From positions 946,001-1,010,000 of the forward strand of contig JARHVA010005486.1 in the NCBI GenBank assembly GCA_037957365.1: DNA of 64,000 bases, in the 5' to 3' direction. Each line of letters begins with the position of its first letter. Within the stretch, counting starts at the first letter, position 1. This document shows, in pieces, positions 1 through 11,117 of this stretch. A program made the position numbers and the translations under genes. The notes under the pieces were generated by a model. It made no database searches. It was not told the origin of the DNA and saw only the letters and a program-made list of their open reading frames with translations. This DNA is from Torreya grandis (Eukaryota; Streptophyta; Pinopsida; Cupressales; Taxaceae).

Positions 1-2587
1 CATGCTTTTAAAGCCATTAAAACTCAAATTCCTCAAGACCAACTGGGTCTACTAGCCTGTGTGTGACTGTCTAGTTTTGATAGATTGTGTATAGAGTCAT
101 GGACTTATATTTGATAAATTTTCCATGTTTATTTTGGTTTAAAAATTTACTTATGGATTGTGTATCTATATTATGCAGACCATAGAGTTCTTTACATGCT
201 CTTTGCTTATTTATATTGATTTAAGACCAGCTATCTGTCAAGTAGGCCAACTATAGATGCTCATCAGGGCTACTTGATTGTATATTGGGTATAATCCCTC
301 ACCATGAAATCAATTATATTATAAAATATTTTTAAACTATATAAAGTTTAATTTGAGTTTTAAAATCATTTTCAAACACTTTAAATCTGCTCTACCTCTT
401 ACTCAGGTTTAGAAAATGGCTAACCATTTAAGCCACTTGTAAGTGCCTATAGATGCTTGTAAGGTCTTGATATATTATGAAGTGTTAATTTGGGAGAAAA
501 ATTTTATTTCAAAGAGGTTAAGGTAAAACTTAATTATTTTCAAATCTCTTTGAATCCATGTGACTAATAATCCTCAGCTTGACCTCATAGACTACCCTAT
601 CTTGGTGATGTAGAAAGACTGTAGGTGGTTGTAAGTGTTGATTTCCAAACTTAAATAGGTTTCATTATATTGACTAGTAGATGGTGAAAATAACTTGATT
701 TCAACTTAGATATCTTATTCAATTCACTTTCTTCAATTTATTTCAACCCATCAAACCCTTTCACCATACCTCAACATGTCTCTACTTCACCTTAGCATGT
801 TTGTCAATTTGAATTGGTTGTAGATGACCATCTCAAGGTGAGCCTTGCATTGAGATGTTACTTATTGAATTTAAAACTTAATGAATTTTAATTAGAGGTA
901 TTAAAATTTATCACAATTTAAATATATCTAATTTAGATTCTCATAATCTATTGGCATCTTTTCATACTTTAAAACATCCATGTTTACCTTATACCCTACA
1001 TGTAGGTGTCTATTAGGACTATTTTAGGGCTACACAAAGCCACTCTCTCAAGCTCTTTAAGTACCTATATTTTCAAACTTATAAAAACAATTCACCCCCC
1101 CCTCTGACTTATTACTACTTGAATGGTCCACACAACTTAAGACAAGCATTTCTATCAATTCTAACACACTTGACTAGTCTTGTACATACTATAGGTGCTT
1201 ATTGATTGTGTGCACACTTTTGAAATAAACTCACTTATTTGTCAACCATATGAATTTCATTAATTTTCCTTGATAAGCTTGTATCCTCTAAATCCTTTTC
1301 AACATTCATGGAAAATTGTTGCCAAACATTACTCACTCTTTTACCCCTATCCTTTGAGTGTACAGACTATGTATGGATTGTGGAGTCTTGTGAATTGAAA
1401 ATGGACTCTCTTAATGTTATTTCATGATTTTAATGAGTTTTGTGAGTTTTAATGAGGTTACACTTACCTTTTCATGTTATCCAGACATTATTAACATGGA
1501 TTTTGGTCCTTGAATACATCTTGATAGACTTACAGGCCTATAAGTGCTTGAGACACTTCATAAACTTGCTCAAGATGAAAATTTGGATCATGTTCCAAAT
1601 TATTAAACAAAGTAATAGCTCAAAAGTGTCTATCTTATTGGTAAATGATGTTACTTATTACTATTCAAACCAAAATAAATTTCATACCTGGAAAGCTAAT
1701 CCAAATATTATACAAGTCTCTCAAGAAGCAATTCACTTAGAGATTATCGAGAAAGAGAGCCATTTCAAACAAAAAAATGAATTACATGGATTTTAAGGAT
1801 TTTAAATGAGTTATATATTTTTATAAACATATGAGAGTGACCACCATGAAGAGATTCTAAACTAGCAGTAGGATTCACTGGAATAACCTGCTCATCAAGA
1901 CATTCTTCCTCCAAGTGAATTTACCTCATATAGATGATTTGGATAATGAAAACACCATACAATTGATATACATAACCTATAAAAACATCCCTCAAAACAA
2001 TTACTCTCCATATATTTATAAATTGGATAAACATGTGCAAGAACAAAACCTTATTAAATGGATAGACCATAGTGCCATGTTGTCACTATTAGTGATTGTT
2101 CATAAATAATAGGCCATAATTATGCAAACCAATTTCACTAATTTTAATATAATTATTACCCTTAACAATGACCAAAATTTTAGCTCCTAACTCTCTTTGT
2201 CCTAGACATACCATCTGTATACAATCATAAATACATCAGATCTATAAGTTAATCCTATCTCAGAGAAGATAGATCCTACTTACACTTCCAATTAGGGATA
2301 CATTATAAAATCAAGAACATTACCAATATGGATCTACTAGACCTAATTCTGGGATATCTTACCATAATAATATCACTATGGAGGGTTCCAAAGCCTCTGT
2401 TCAAGTAAAATTATGAAATAAACCTAAGTCTTATGTTTTCATATTCACTAAACTAATAATAAGTAAAGTAAAAAAATATAATCTAGTTCTCACCAAATCT
2501 TATGGCACAAAGTGGGCGCAATAAATAACAAAATTAAACATGCATAAAATGCATATACTCATATCAATGTATATATAATCCTAATGC
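1..2587. repeat. Family X long-LTR fragment, copy 1
   Basis: No gene is visible here. Positions about 1-2220 align by eye with 44747-46930, for example the shared stretch around CCATTAAAACTCAAATTCCT. Positions about 2225-2587 align with 36120-36490. The copies elsewhere flank a gag-protease region, so this is best read as part of a very long retrotransposon LTR. The two short ORFs inside (1452-1796 and 1915-2109) have decayed counterparts at 46173-46502 and 46626-46832 and show no domain. The match stops abruptly near 2587, where Ty3/gypsy integrase sequence begins, so the two are joined by insertion or rearrangement. The orientation of family X follows from the 36-47 kb element (minus strand). 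Confidence 0.7.
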
Positions 2588-2589
2588 AT

Positions 2590-2990
2590 GGAAGAGGTAA
2601 TCAACCATAACAGAGATAATTATTTTCCCTCCAAATGTAGGTATCCCCTTAATGAAATCCATAGAAATATCTATCCAAATCCTCAAAGGGATGGGCAAGG
2701 TTTTAAGAAACCCAAGAATGAGTATTGTTTCACCCTTGTTGTATTGGCATGTATCACATTCAACCACTATCTATTGAATTACCTTTTACATTCCCTTCCA
2801 AAATAAGTTGCATCATACCTACTCATAATTTTTGAGAAACTATGAGTGCCCTATGGATGGAGAAGCATGGAGTTCATATAATACAACCTACTAAATATTT
2901 GTGTTTTGGGGAAGCACCATGTAGCCCTTGTATCAAATAGAAGTACCATCCCAAGAATAATGTAGTACAATAGATAGATTAGTGTCCAAC
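2590..2990 (-). pseudogene. Integrase fragment (Ty3/gypsy pol, C-terminal part lost)
   Basis: Integrase inserts the cDNA copy into the host genome. The 67-residue open stretch at 2564-2767 has the end of the zinc-binding domain (CDTCQYNKGE, the CxxCQxxK part of the HHCC module) followed by IWIDISMDFIKGIP, in which the D of MDFI corresponds to the first catalytic Asp of the DDE triad. VMVDYLFHALG matches the usual strand after it. The frame then runs into unrelated sequence, so the second Asp and the Glu are absent. The region 2770-2990 is the decayed N-terminal part, out of frame. It cannot be functional. Confidence 0.85.
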
Positions 2991-2999
2991 TATTGAATG

Positions 3000-4700
3000 G
3001 TTTGAGATAATGAGTAATTGACATACCCCTATTGTACAATGTCTAACCAATTTAGAATAGGCATAGATATAGCTGAAAGGGAAGCTTGGTCCATAAATGT
3101 GTGAGATAGAGCATCAACCACAATATTATCCTTACCCTTATGGTAAGTTATCTCATAGTCATAACCCATGAGTTTTTTGATCCAATTTTGTTGTGATGGG
3201 GAAATAACCCATTGTTCTAGGAAATATTTTAGACTATGGTGATCAGTTTTGATGCAAAAATGATTCCATAGTAGGTATGGCTACCACTTCTATACTATAT
3301 ATAAAATGGCCATCATTTCCTTCTCATAAGTAGAGATTAATAAATTATTACCAAAATTGGATTTTTTTAGTAAATGTAATGGGGCATCCTTCTTAGAGGA
3401 GAACATCACCAATTCCATTGTCATAAGCATCGTTGTTGATAGTGAATATCTTGACAAAATCTAGCATAACTAGAATAGGTGTAGTACACATAACTTGTTT
3501 CAATTCTTCAAATTCACACTTAGAAGCTTGTGTCCATGTAAAATCATATTTTTTCAACATATATATCAATGAAGCTAAAATATTCCCATGATCTTTGACA
3601 AACTTGCGATAGTATCTAGTTAGCCCTAAAAAACCATGGAGGCTCTTGAGTGTCTAAGGATGAGGCCAATTTATCATGGCAGTTATTTTTTTGGGATCCA
3701 CCCAAACCCCTTGGGATAGATTAATATGCCTAAGATAATCTACTTCATCTTAGATAAAATCACATTTGGATTATTTTTCATAGAAATGACGATTAGAGAG
3801 AAGTTACAGTGGGAGCTCTAGATGTTGGAGATTCTTAGACCATGTTTTACTATAGATGAGGATATCATCAAAAAAGATAAGAATGAATTTTTGTGGATAG
3901 GTCTGTAATATTTTATTCATCAATACCTAAAATTTTGAAGGAGAATTAATGAGACCAAAGGGAATGACCAAAAACTCATAGTGGCCATCATGCATACGAA
4001 AATCTATCTTGGAATATCATCCTCATGAAGTTAGATCTGGTGATATCTAGAGCGAAGATCCAACTTGGAGAAAAAATGAGTGCCATGAAGCTCATTAAGA
4101 ATCTCATAAATAATAAGGATCAGGAACTTATCCTTGATTATGATGTGATTAAGTTATAAAAATTCAATATAGAGGTGACATGACCCATATTTTTTCTAAA
4201 TAAGGAGAATTGGAGAAAAATATGGGCTAATATTGTGCCAAATAATTCCTTGATTTAGTAAGTCTCGAATGAGCATCTTGATATTGGTATTTTTTTGAAA
4301 TGGGTAATAGTAGGGCCTAAATTAGGAAGAATTATTATAGGAAGGAGTTGAATATAGTGGTCCTCTAGTTGTGAAGGTGGAAATCCCATTAGTTTATCAA
4401 AGACACTTACATACCTATGCAAAATAATTTATAGATCAGAAGGAGTAGTGGAGACCATTGATGATTGCATTTTAATGGAATGGAGATAGGTAATGATATT
4501 GTGTGAATTCTTCTTTAAAATATTTTCCATGTGCTATAAACTTATGATGCTAAGAGACCCTAGTTGTAAGTCATTCAATGTATGTTTTTGCCCTTATCTA
4601 AAAAATACATCCAAAGTTTAGCAAAAACCCATAAGATGGGTCCAAGTGTGCATAAGCATTAGGATCCCAAAACAACATCACATCCACCTATGGGAAAGGA
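3000..4700 (-). pseudogene. Reverse transcriptase and RNase H remnant (Ty3/gypsy pol)
   Basis: This part would copy the RNA genome into DNA and degrade the RNA strand. On the minus strand near 4012-3955 the frame reads FRMHDGHYEFLVIPFGL, the palm-domain block of Ty3/gypsy RT. Near 3876-3843 it reads FFDDILIYSKT, the catalytic YxDD-type motif in its gypsy form (F-D-D). RNase H follows: KTDHHSLKYFLEQ near 3260-3210 and YDYEITYHKGKDNIV near 3165-3115, the typical end of the gypsy RNase H. Stops and frameshifts separate these blocks. Base composition is like that of the surroundings, which suggests an old copy. Confidence 0.88.
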
Positions 4701-4749
4701 AAACATGTTAAAGTGTAATTTATAATCTCCAATAGAGATACACACATTG

Positions 4750-4960
4750 TGACACTTCCCTTTACAAGGTAATGTGCCCCCATTGGTAATCATGATTTCA
4801 TAGTTGGGGTAAGGATGGACAAAACAATAAGCCTATTTAGCGATCTAAGGGTCAATGAATTTATGAGTGCTACTTGAATCAATGAGTATTTTGAGAGGGA
4901 TATTATTGAAATAACCCCTGACTCACATGGTTTTTAGGGTGGTGACTCCTGCTAAGGTAT
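4750..4960 (-). pseudogene. Retropepsin-like protease remnant with DSS in place of DSG
   Basis: The protease cleaves the Gag-Pol polyprotein. Minus-strand reading around 4910-4850 gives ILIDSSSTHKFID, which matches the plant Ty3/gypsy block whose usual active-site triplet is D-S-G or D-T-G; here the third residue is Ser. It lies between gag (higher coordinates) and RT (lower), as expected. One TGA stop lies just upstream in the same frame. The Gly to Ser change would be expected to disturb the active-site loop, which fits a decayed copy. Confidence 0.75.
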
Positions 4961-5039
4961 GAAGAGAGATATCTGGTTGGTATTCTTAAAAAGTAGGTTC
5001 CATAATCAACTAAGCTTCTTCTTGATCATTTGTTGTATC

Positions 5040-5874
5040 CTTTGAATCTTCCCAAACTTTAGTTTTAGGCAGAGAGTCCACATATAGTAATTATAGATTT
5101 TGATCAACATATCAATGTCCTTGAGTGAATTTATCATCACATCTCTACTTCAGTCAAATGCTTGATAGGAGTGGTTTTAGGGGCTGCCATTGTGTGAGAT
5201 CATTATGGAGTTGTATTTTTGAATGGATCAAAATTGGATTTGAACCACTATTAAACTATGATCTTGTCCTCTACCAACTTATCCAACCCTAAGGATTCCA
5301 TCATCATGTTGGGCTAAAACATTTTGACCTCAGATCGAATTGTATCCTTCAATCCACTAATAAAGTAACTCTTGAAGAATTCATTGGATAATCCCTTTAT
5401 GTTATTGGCTAATTTTTCAAATTCTATTTAATATTATCTCATGGTTCTTATTTGGAAAAGTTTATTGAGTGCTCTAGTGAAGTCATCAAAATCACTAGGG
5501 CCAAACCATTGTAAAATGATTGTACAAGAATCAATCTATATTGGCTCATCATGAGCCTTGATATACCAATGATACCATTAAAGGGCTTCATATTCCAAGT
5601 AAAAGGATGCAAGTGGGAATTTGTTGGCATCAAAAGTATTATGCAAACTAAAATATTATTCTACTCGATATATCCATCCAGTTGGATATACACTATTGAA
5701 TCTAGGAAAATCAAGCTTCGACCCATGAAAATTGTTGGAAGAATAAAATCTAGTGTCTAAAGAGGACATTGGATGCTGTCTATTATTCAAGGTGGTATGT
5801 TGAAGATTGAGGCCAAGAATTTTTTCATCGAGATCTTTGATTTGGGTTTTGAGGGTGGTATTTTCATCCTCCAT
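5040..5874 (-). pseudogene. Gag remnant (retrotransposon gag domain)
   Basis: Gag forms the virus-like particle. The 72-residue open stretch at 5656-5874 starts with a coiled-coil-like MEDENTTLKTQIKDLDEKIL and ends KLDFPRFNSVYPTGWIYRVE, the well-known start of the plant retrotransposon gag domain. After a frameshift the sequence continues in the stretch at 5448-5633 (WNMKPFNGIIG..., corresponding to the usual EALQWY region). The region 5040-5448 continues the domain with several stops. The initiator is probably the ATG at 5872-5874, because it begins the heptad-like segment. Confidence 0.8.
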
Positions 5875-5914
5875 GTGTTTTGTTCCTCTTCAGGTTACTA
5901 CCATGACTAGAATA

Positions 5915-5953
<39 letters not shown>

Positions 5954-7025
5954 GGGTAGGAAAAAGAGTTAAGACACATTCAGTAAGGAATTTTTTTAAT
6001 TTGGGTGAAATCAGAAGGGGTAAAGGTACTTGTACTAAAATTTTTACATAGTGAGAGTATGATTGATGAAGGCAAGGGAAATTTTAGAAGTATAAATGGA
6101 AAAATTATAAAATTTATCAAAGAGGGATAAAGAATAAGAAAAGAAAGATGAACACTATAGAAAAATTTCAAGGCAAACGAACAAAAATAAAAGTTAAGGC
6201 AAAACTTGAAAAAGGGAAAATTGAGATATGCAAAAATTAGGAGTGGAATCAGGATATGTGACCTCAAGGGAGAAAATATGGAGAATGAAATTTTAAGTGT
6301 CTAGATAAATTTTAAGGATCAATAGTGTTACATATGGAGAGATATGGCAAAAAATGAAAAAAAATTAAGGTTTCTAGTTTTTATTTTCTATCAAATGTTT
6401 AGCCGTAAGTCCTCTGAGAGTATTTTGATACTTTGCTGATAGTTTTTTGAAACTAATAGGATGAAGATTTTTTGGTTTTTGGTTTTGGTCAAATGTCTAA
6501 ATGCAAGTCCTCTGAGATTCTTCTCATACTCTACTGATTGATTTTTTGAGTCTGCTGGAAATATTTTGAAACTGATATAAATGGGCCCTAAGTTTTAATG
6601 GTTACCTAAGGTTTTAAAGATATATATTTGGCCACCAATGTCATCTAAGAGAGTATCACTCTCAATAAAATTTATAGCCATGGATTTATCTCTAAGCGAT
6701 AACTCTTGGTTTTCCTCATGGGTGGGAACTACTCAATCAGGAAGGGGTCATTGCCTATTTCACTAGTAGGTCCTCTCAATGGGCTAACTACTTTGGAGTT
6801 CCTATGGTACTCCTCATAATGAATTTTATGGATTTCACCCAAGCACTTCCTATAGCTATGCGGACAAGTTTTACCCTGATATAAAATAAATTATTATAAT
6901 ATAGAAAAATACTTAAATGAATTATGTAGTAGAATAGAGTTAAGAATTTTTGAGAAGAATACTTAAATGAATTATGTAGTAGAAAAAAGTTTAAAATTTC
7001 TAAAAAAATATTGGCCCTATAAATA
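5875..7025 (-). other. 5' leader of the truncated Ty3/gypsy element
   Basis: About 1.15 kb lies between the gag start and the PBS. It holds a dinucleotide AT run (5917-5950) and no convincing coding frame; the ORF at 5980-6267 is a hydrophobic low-complexity translation and not a gene candidate. A near-direct repeat occurs at 6902-6930 and 6955-6985 (both include AATTATGTAGTAGAA). Confidence 0.55.
5917..5950. repeat. (AT)n microsatellite
   Basis: Seventeen uninterrupted AT dinucleotides in the leader of the Ty3/gypsy element. Confidence 0.98.
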
Positions 7026-7037
7026 ACTCTAATACCA
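7026..7037 (-). promoter_or_regulatory. Primer binding site (initiator tRNA-Met type)
   Basis: The minus strand reads TGGTATTAGAGT, two substitutions from TGGTATCAGAGC in 12 nt; that 12-mer pairs with the 3' end of plant tRNA-iMet. It lies two bases inside a TCTCA end of a presumed LTR at 7040, and the gag and pol order supports minus-strand orientation. Confidence 0.7.
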
Positions 7038-7039
7038 GA

Positions 7040-7660
7040 TGAGAGGATCCTTCTTAAACAAGTTATTATATAATTACAAATGCATGAAATAAACTATGAA
7101 AATTAGTAATATATTAACTCAAATAAATATAACTAAATTATAATGGTAGAATTGCATAATCACTGGCCTCTTCAAGGGGGTGACCTCCTTTTATCAATCT
7201 CAATTAAATACAATTCATGTATGCCTTCATTAGCCTCAACACTTACTTATATACTAAGTATAATCTAAGCAACTACTACTTCTCATGAATGTGGGATAAA
7301 ACAAAATACTCATGGAATGACTTACAAAGCATATGCATCCATAGCAAATAATATACTAACAAAGTAAAGAGAAAGGGTAGCATGGGTTTCTAACATATGG
7401 ATGGTAACCCCAAGGTTTGATTTGATTAGGAGGCATCCCACGGATAAGGTACTTAAGTGATGAGAAGATGGAGAGACCATGCTTATTGAATGAGTAGATG
7501 GGGAGATAGTGATTGGTGACATTGAGACAGGTAATAAATGGTTGTAATTTTTATTCTTTAAAATATAATTTTAGTTGTATAAGATTTGATTGGTTGATAG
7601 ATAGATTTTAAGATATATTTGTGATCTAACATCTATCTAGTTTGAATTGTATATAACTTG
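7040..7660 (-). repeat. Presumed 5' LTR remnant of the Ty3/gypsy element, outer end not resolved
   Basis: The sequence immediately outside the PBS starts TGAGAGGATCC on the plus strand (the minus-strand LTR end is ...CTCTCA). There is no second copy in the window because the 3' LTR was lost, so the outer boundary cannot be set. No coding signal is seen. The short ORF at 7322-7522 is not supported by any motif. Confidence 0.4.
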
Positions 7661-8103
7661 TAGAGAAGGAAGAGACTAGATGGGGATCCCTAGTGGTGGG
7701 AGCACTCTATTATATTTTAGATGGGGTGATAGTGCCATACAACCCTACCACATTAGATGATCCTATGGTACCATATGCCCCAGCTCAAGTGAGATGGTTC
7801 ATACTAGTAGGGGAGGCTACAAGATAGCTACATGCACACAAAAATGGACTATAGCCATCAATAGGGGTGGGAGTGGGAGTGGGAGAGGAATAGGTATGGA
7901 AATCCTTGGCTCAAGAGAGAGTCATGCATTTGGATACCACTATTCAACTAGGCCAAGTGCAGGCCTAGGTGGCCAATCTATAGGGATAAGTAGTAGGCTT
8001 GAGATCATAGACATCCTCATTATAGCATACTATTTAGAGGGGACTATCTGAAGTATCTATGGGCAACATGGCTAGGCCAAAAGATAGATATGATAGAGCC
8101 TAA
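7660..8103 (+). pseudogene. Degenerate ORF, unknown family, with TAG-biased stops and a coiled-coil-like end
   Basis: I do not recognise the family. Reading the frame that contains GAT at 7720 gives a smooth protein-like stretch (VPYNPTTLDDPMVPYAPAQV, then RWFILVGEAT) and later a segment with regular hydrophobic spacing like a coiled coil. Nine stops fall in frame before the final TAA at 8101: TAG at 7825, 7852, 7891, 7966, 7981, 8008, 8023 and 8035, and one TAA at 7987. In such AT-rich DNA, random stops would be mainly TAA. The TAGs are spread through the second half, where Gln codons would be natural. It may be the N-terminal part of an element gag or a transposon-related domain. The overlapping open ORF at 7794-8051 is in another frame and is Gly-rich by accident. 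Confidence 0.45.
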
Positions 8104-8390
8104 TCTTAGAGTTAGAGTGATGTATTTTTGTATATTGTAAAAACACATGATATATATAGAGATATCTGATTTTGATAGTTAGTTATTGATATTATATTTT
8201 ATATTATGGTTGTGGTTATGGATGCATGGATATTTTTATTTCCAGCACATATATTTTGATTTGTTGTATATGTTATAGTAAATATATGTGTTGTTTTTTA
8301 TTTTCTATCATTATATATGACACATGCATGGTTAAAAAGAAATAGGCAAATAAGGACTTTGAAAAAGTATAGTTAATCAAAAACAAATGC
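8104..8390. other. Unassigned AT-rich spacer
   Basis: No gene, repeat boundary or motif is recognised here. Confidence 0.5.
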
Positions 8391-8399
8391 ACTACACAC

Positions 8400-8850
8400 T
8401 ATTTCATGTTGGGAAATGTGTAATAACAAAAAGATGACTAAGTATCAAAAAACCAAAGAATGGTAAACAAGAGGGAAAAAGTTATTTTCAAACCATGATA
8501 AAGAGTAGCACCAAAATAAAATAAGTAAAATCACACTAAATCACATTGGGAAGTATGAAAATAATGTAATAAAATGAAAATCAAGTGAAATATCAATGGT
8601 ATAAAAACAAATCAATTAGGTCAATCAATCATACTAAGTCACATTAGGAAGTATGAAAAGAGAAACAAAATTGGAAAAATGGTCTTTAAATTAATGATAC
8701 TAATTCAAGTTGGGTAGTATGATAAACTTTAAGAAAAGGTGGTTGGATTCTTACATGCAATTGAAAAATAAGAAAATAAAAGATGAAAGATTAATGAAGT
8801 AGGCATAAAACATACCTAAATCAAGATGGGAAGCATGTCAATGATGTGTA
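8400..8850. repeat. Degenerate short repeat with core TCACATTGGGAAGTATG
   Basis: The core recurs in diverged form near 8405, 8537, 8638, 8707 and 8820 (for example CACATTGGGAAGTATGAAAA, CACATTAGGAAGTATGAAAA, CAAGTTGGGTAGTATGATAA, CAAGATGGGAAGCATG). Spacing is roughly 70-130 bp, so this looks like an old, eroded minisatellite. Confidence 0.5.
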
Positions 8851-8879
8851 ACTCATAATCAATCATATTTTATCTCATA

Positions 8880-9110
8880 TTTGACACATGTAGTTTGTTG
8901 TGACTTGGATATTGGAAAATTTTGTGAGGAAGTCCAGGTCCTATCCATGGTCTCACACTAAAAATCAAAAGGGAACACCAATGAGGTGGAAATAATGTGG
9001 AAACATGGTGAAAAGGGATTTTTGGAATGGTAATTTGAAATTTTGGTAATTTTTTAGGAAGGCTAGGTCTAATCTGTGGTCTTACAATACAACTCACAAA
9101 AGGAATCCTT
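8880..9110. repeat. Pair of diverged direct repeats
   Basis: The segment with GAGGAAGTCCAGGTCCTATC near 8926 is echoed by AGGAAGGCTAGGTCTAATC near 9056, each followed by a similar GTGGTCT or ATGGTCTCA stretch. The minus-strand ORF at 8870-9097 is the translation of this duplication (both halves contain RPxIxPxLPxK), not a recognised gene. Confidence 0.45.
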
Positions 9111-10489
9111 AGGGAAGTGATTAATGAATAGAATAATATTTCTCAAGGGTAAATATTAAGATTGTAGGGAGTGAAAAAGGGAATTTAAGAAGCATAAGTT
9201 AGGTATCTTATGAGAAGACCATAGGAGAAATGAGGCACACTAAGGACATGAGAAGATACTAAGTGACTAGTGATCATCAATATACATAGGAAACATGTTC
9301 ACTTAGACACAAAGTTGTGTAAGCAAAAAAGCGTGCTACTAGATTAACTCATGTTGGTTGTTTTGAACAAGAAAATTAAAATGGACCTACCTTCCAATAA
9401 TGTGTTCCCCATTCCTCAAGACCCCTTATAGAGTCATCGGTCTACTACGGATATTAGGTATTTACATGAGAAAGTAAGTAGCACTAAAGGATTTTTTATT
9501 CTCTTTTTATAATCTACTGGTATACCACACCCCAATGGATGTCAGCTCTATCATGAGGCTAACTATGGATCTTGAGCTTTAATTAGAAAAGAGAGATGTG
9601 CTTAGAATCATGTCTTTTAGTGCGATTTAAATTTTGAGATTTTTAAATGTTTGCCTTTTAGATCATTACCTTTTGTTAAATGATTTGGTTTTTGCATAGT
9701 TTTATGGATTTTAAGATTCATCCTCTATATAGATATGGAATGACCAATCATGAAAGGGAGAGAGATACACATGAATGAGCTTTATGCTTTGGCTATAGGA
9801 AGCTAAGTATCCAAATACAAGACTAACTAGAATGCTTAGGCCTAACAATGAACTAGCATGTTATCTCAAGTCTCAACCATGTGTATGCTTAGTTTGTGAA
9901 AGGGAATAAATGGGAATAAATGGATATCAAAAGTAGAATATTAAAATGATATTTTAATGAGATAAATTATTTTCTAACTGATCACATGGTAAAGAAGGAA
10001 CAATTAAAGGGATCAAGGTTTGTATAACCAAGTCAAAATAACAATTATTCGTGTTTATAGGGATAAGATAGCAAACAATCATGAAAAATAATAAGTTAAT
10101 CATAAGAAATAAACTCAAGAAGAAAAATAATGAAATGATGAAAAATAAATACATAAGAAAACATAATGACATCATAATGAAACCAAATTCACCATGTAAG
10201 ATAGATAAAAATTTGACACAATGTCAAATGATATAAGAATAGATAAATGTAAATTTGGAGCACACATCTAGTCCAAATGAAAATTTAAGAACACCATGCA
10301 TGTATTCATAAGTATTGATATATTTGTATGCACACATTATCCATAACATTTGATAAATTAATATGAAGTTAAACCTGGACTATAACTAAAGTTTCATCGA
10401 TCTTCAAAGAAATCTAAGAAGATACTTTGCATCATATCTACTTAACAAAAAATTTAGGAATGTTTAAATGATCGTAATGATGAGGGATA
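9111..10489. other. Unassigned region
   Basis: About 1.4 kb of AT-rich sequence with no protein or repeat signal that I can support. The ORF at 9954-10175 is a hydrophobic low-complexity translation. Confidence 0.45.
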
Positions 10490-11112
10490 TCATATAGGGG
10501 ATGCTTAGAAAAATTCATGGGATTTTATTCTATAGGAAATGAAAGGGTCACCAATGGGGAAGGTGATATTAGTGAAGGTGGATCCACATATGAGGGAATC
10601 ACAGGTGGAGAAATAGGTGGAGAAGGGACCACATAAGGAGATGGAACCATAGAAGGTGGAACCTATGGGGAAGGAGGAGGATCCTTATTTTTAGAGTGAC
10701 CTATGGGAGGGATGGTAAAAGGTGTGGGAATGGTTTGGAGATGATCCTTAAGATTTTGTTGAAGGATTCAGTAACAATCAATGTTATGTGTGTCACATTG
10801 GTGCCAGAGATAATATACCTCTTTGTACTTAGGAAGATACTTAGGTAATAATTTCAAGGGAGGTATAACTTTGTCTAAGGATAGAGAAGTAATGGGATGC
10901 AAAGTGTTGATATATTGCCACAAATTTTGACAATGTATGGATGAATAGTTATCTATGTCATGGAAGTAAAATATACACCTATGAGTAGACTTGGTCAGTA
11001 TACTCGTAAGAGGAGTGGAAATGGAAGCCAAAGAAGGTTGGTATAGTGAAATAGTCTTTAGTTTAATTATGGAAAATGTTATGAATGTCACAATAAGGTT
11101 GATTAGCCCATT
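10490..11112 (-). pseudogene. Distal part of the split element: Cys/His-rich and Pro-rich coding remnant
   Basis: The open stretch at 10768-11091 contains two knuckle-like clusters, CIFYFHDIDNYSSIHC and YYLWHQCDTHNIDCY, similar to the CxxHxxxxHxxxxC knuckles of Tat-type Gag. It is followed (10490-10760) by a frame rich in Pro and Ser. The joined sequence across the nested element (16714 to 11112) stays protein-like. Finding knuckles after the protease is unexpected; either this is another element's gag end or the order is rearranged. Function is not assigned. Confidence 0.45.
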
Positions 11113-11117
11113 TTGTG
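11113..11117. repeat. Target site duplication (left), TTGTG
   Basis: Five bases directly left of the LTR start TGATCC. The right partner at 16709-16713 is TTTTG, one mismatch. Confidence 0.65.

Larger units (their letters stand above)
2587..7039 (-). mobile_element. Truncated Ty3/gypsy (chromovirus-like) retrotransposon
   Basis: Read on the minus strand from high to low coordinate this gives PBS, leader, gag, protease, RT, RNase H and the start of integrase, the normal Ty3/gypsy order (Copia would have integrase before RT). The element ends inside the integrase core at about 2590, against unrelated family X sequence, so the rest of integrase and the 3' LTR are missing. All reading frames carry stops and frameshifts, so no active protein is expected. 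The gag, protease and RT wording is closest to what I know of plant chromoviruses of the Tekay/Del type; the C-terminal chromodomain cannot be checked because that part is gone. Confidence 0.85.

Noticed and set aside
1452..2109. Small ORFs with counterparts at 46173-46832, suggesting conserved genes
   Set aside because: The whole surrounding 2 kb is repeated, frames are not better conserved than the neighbouring bases, and start and stop positions differ.
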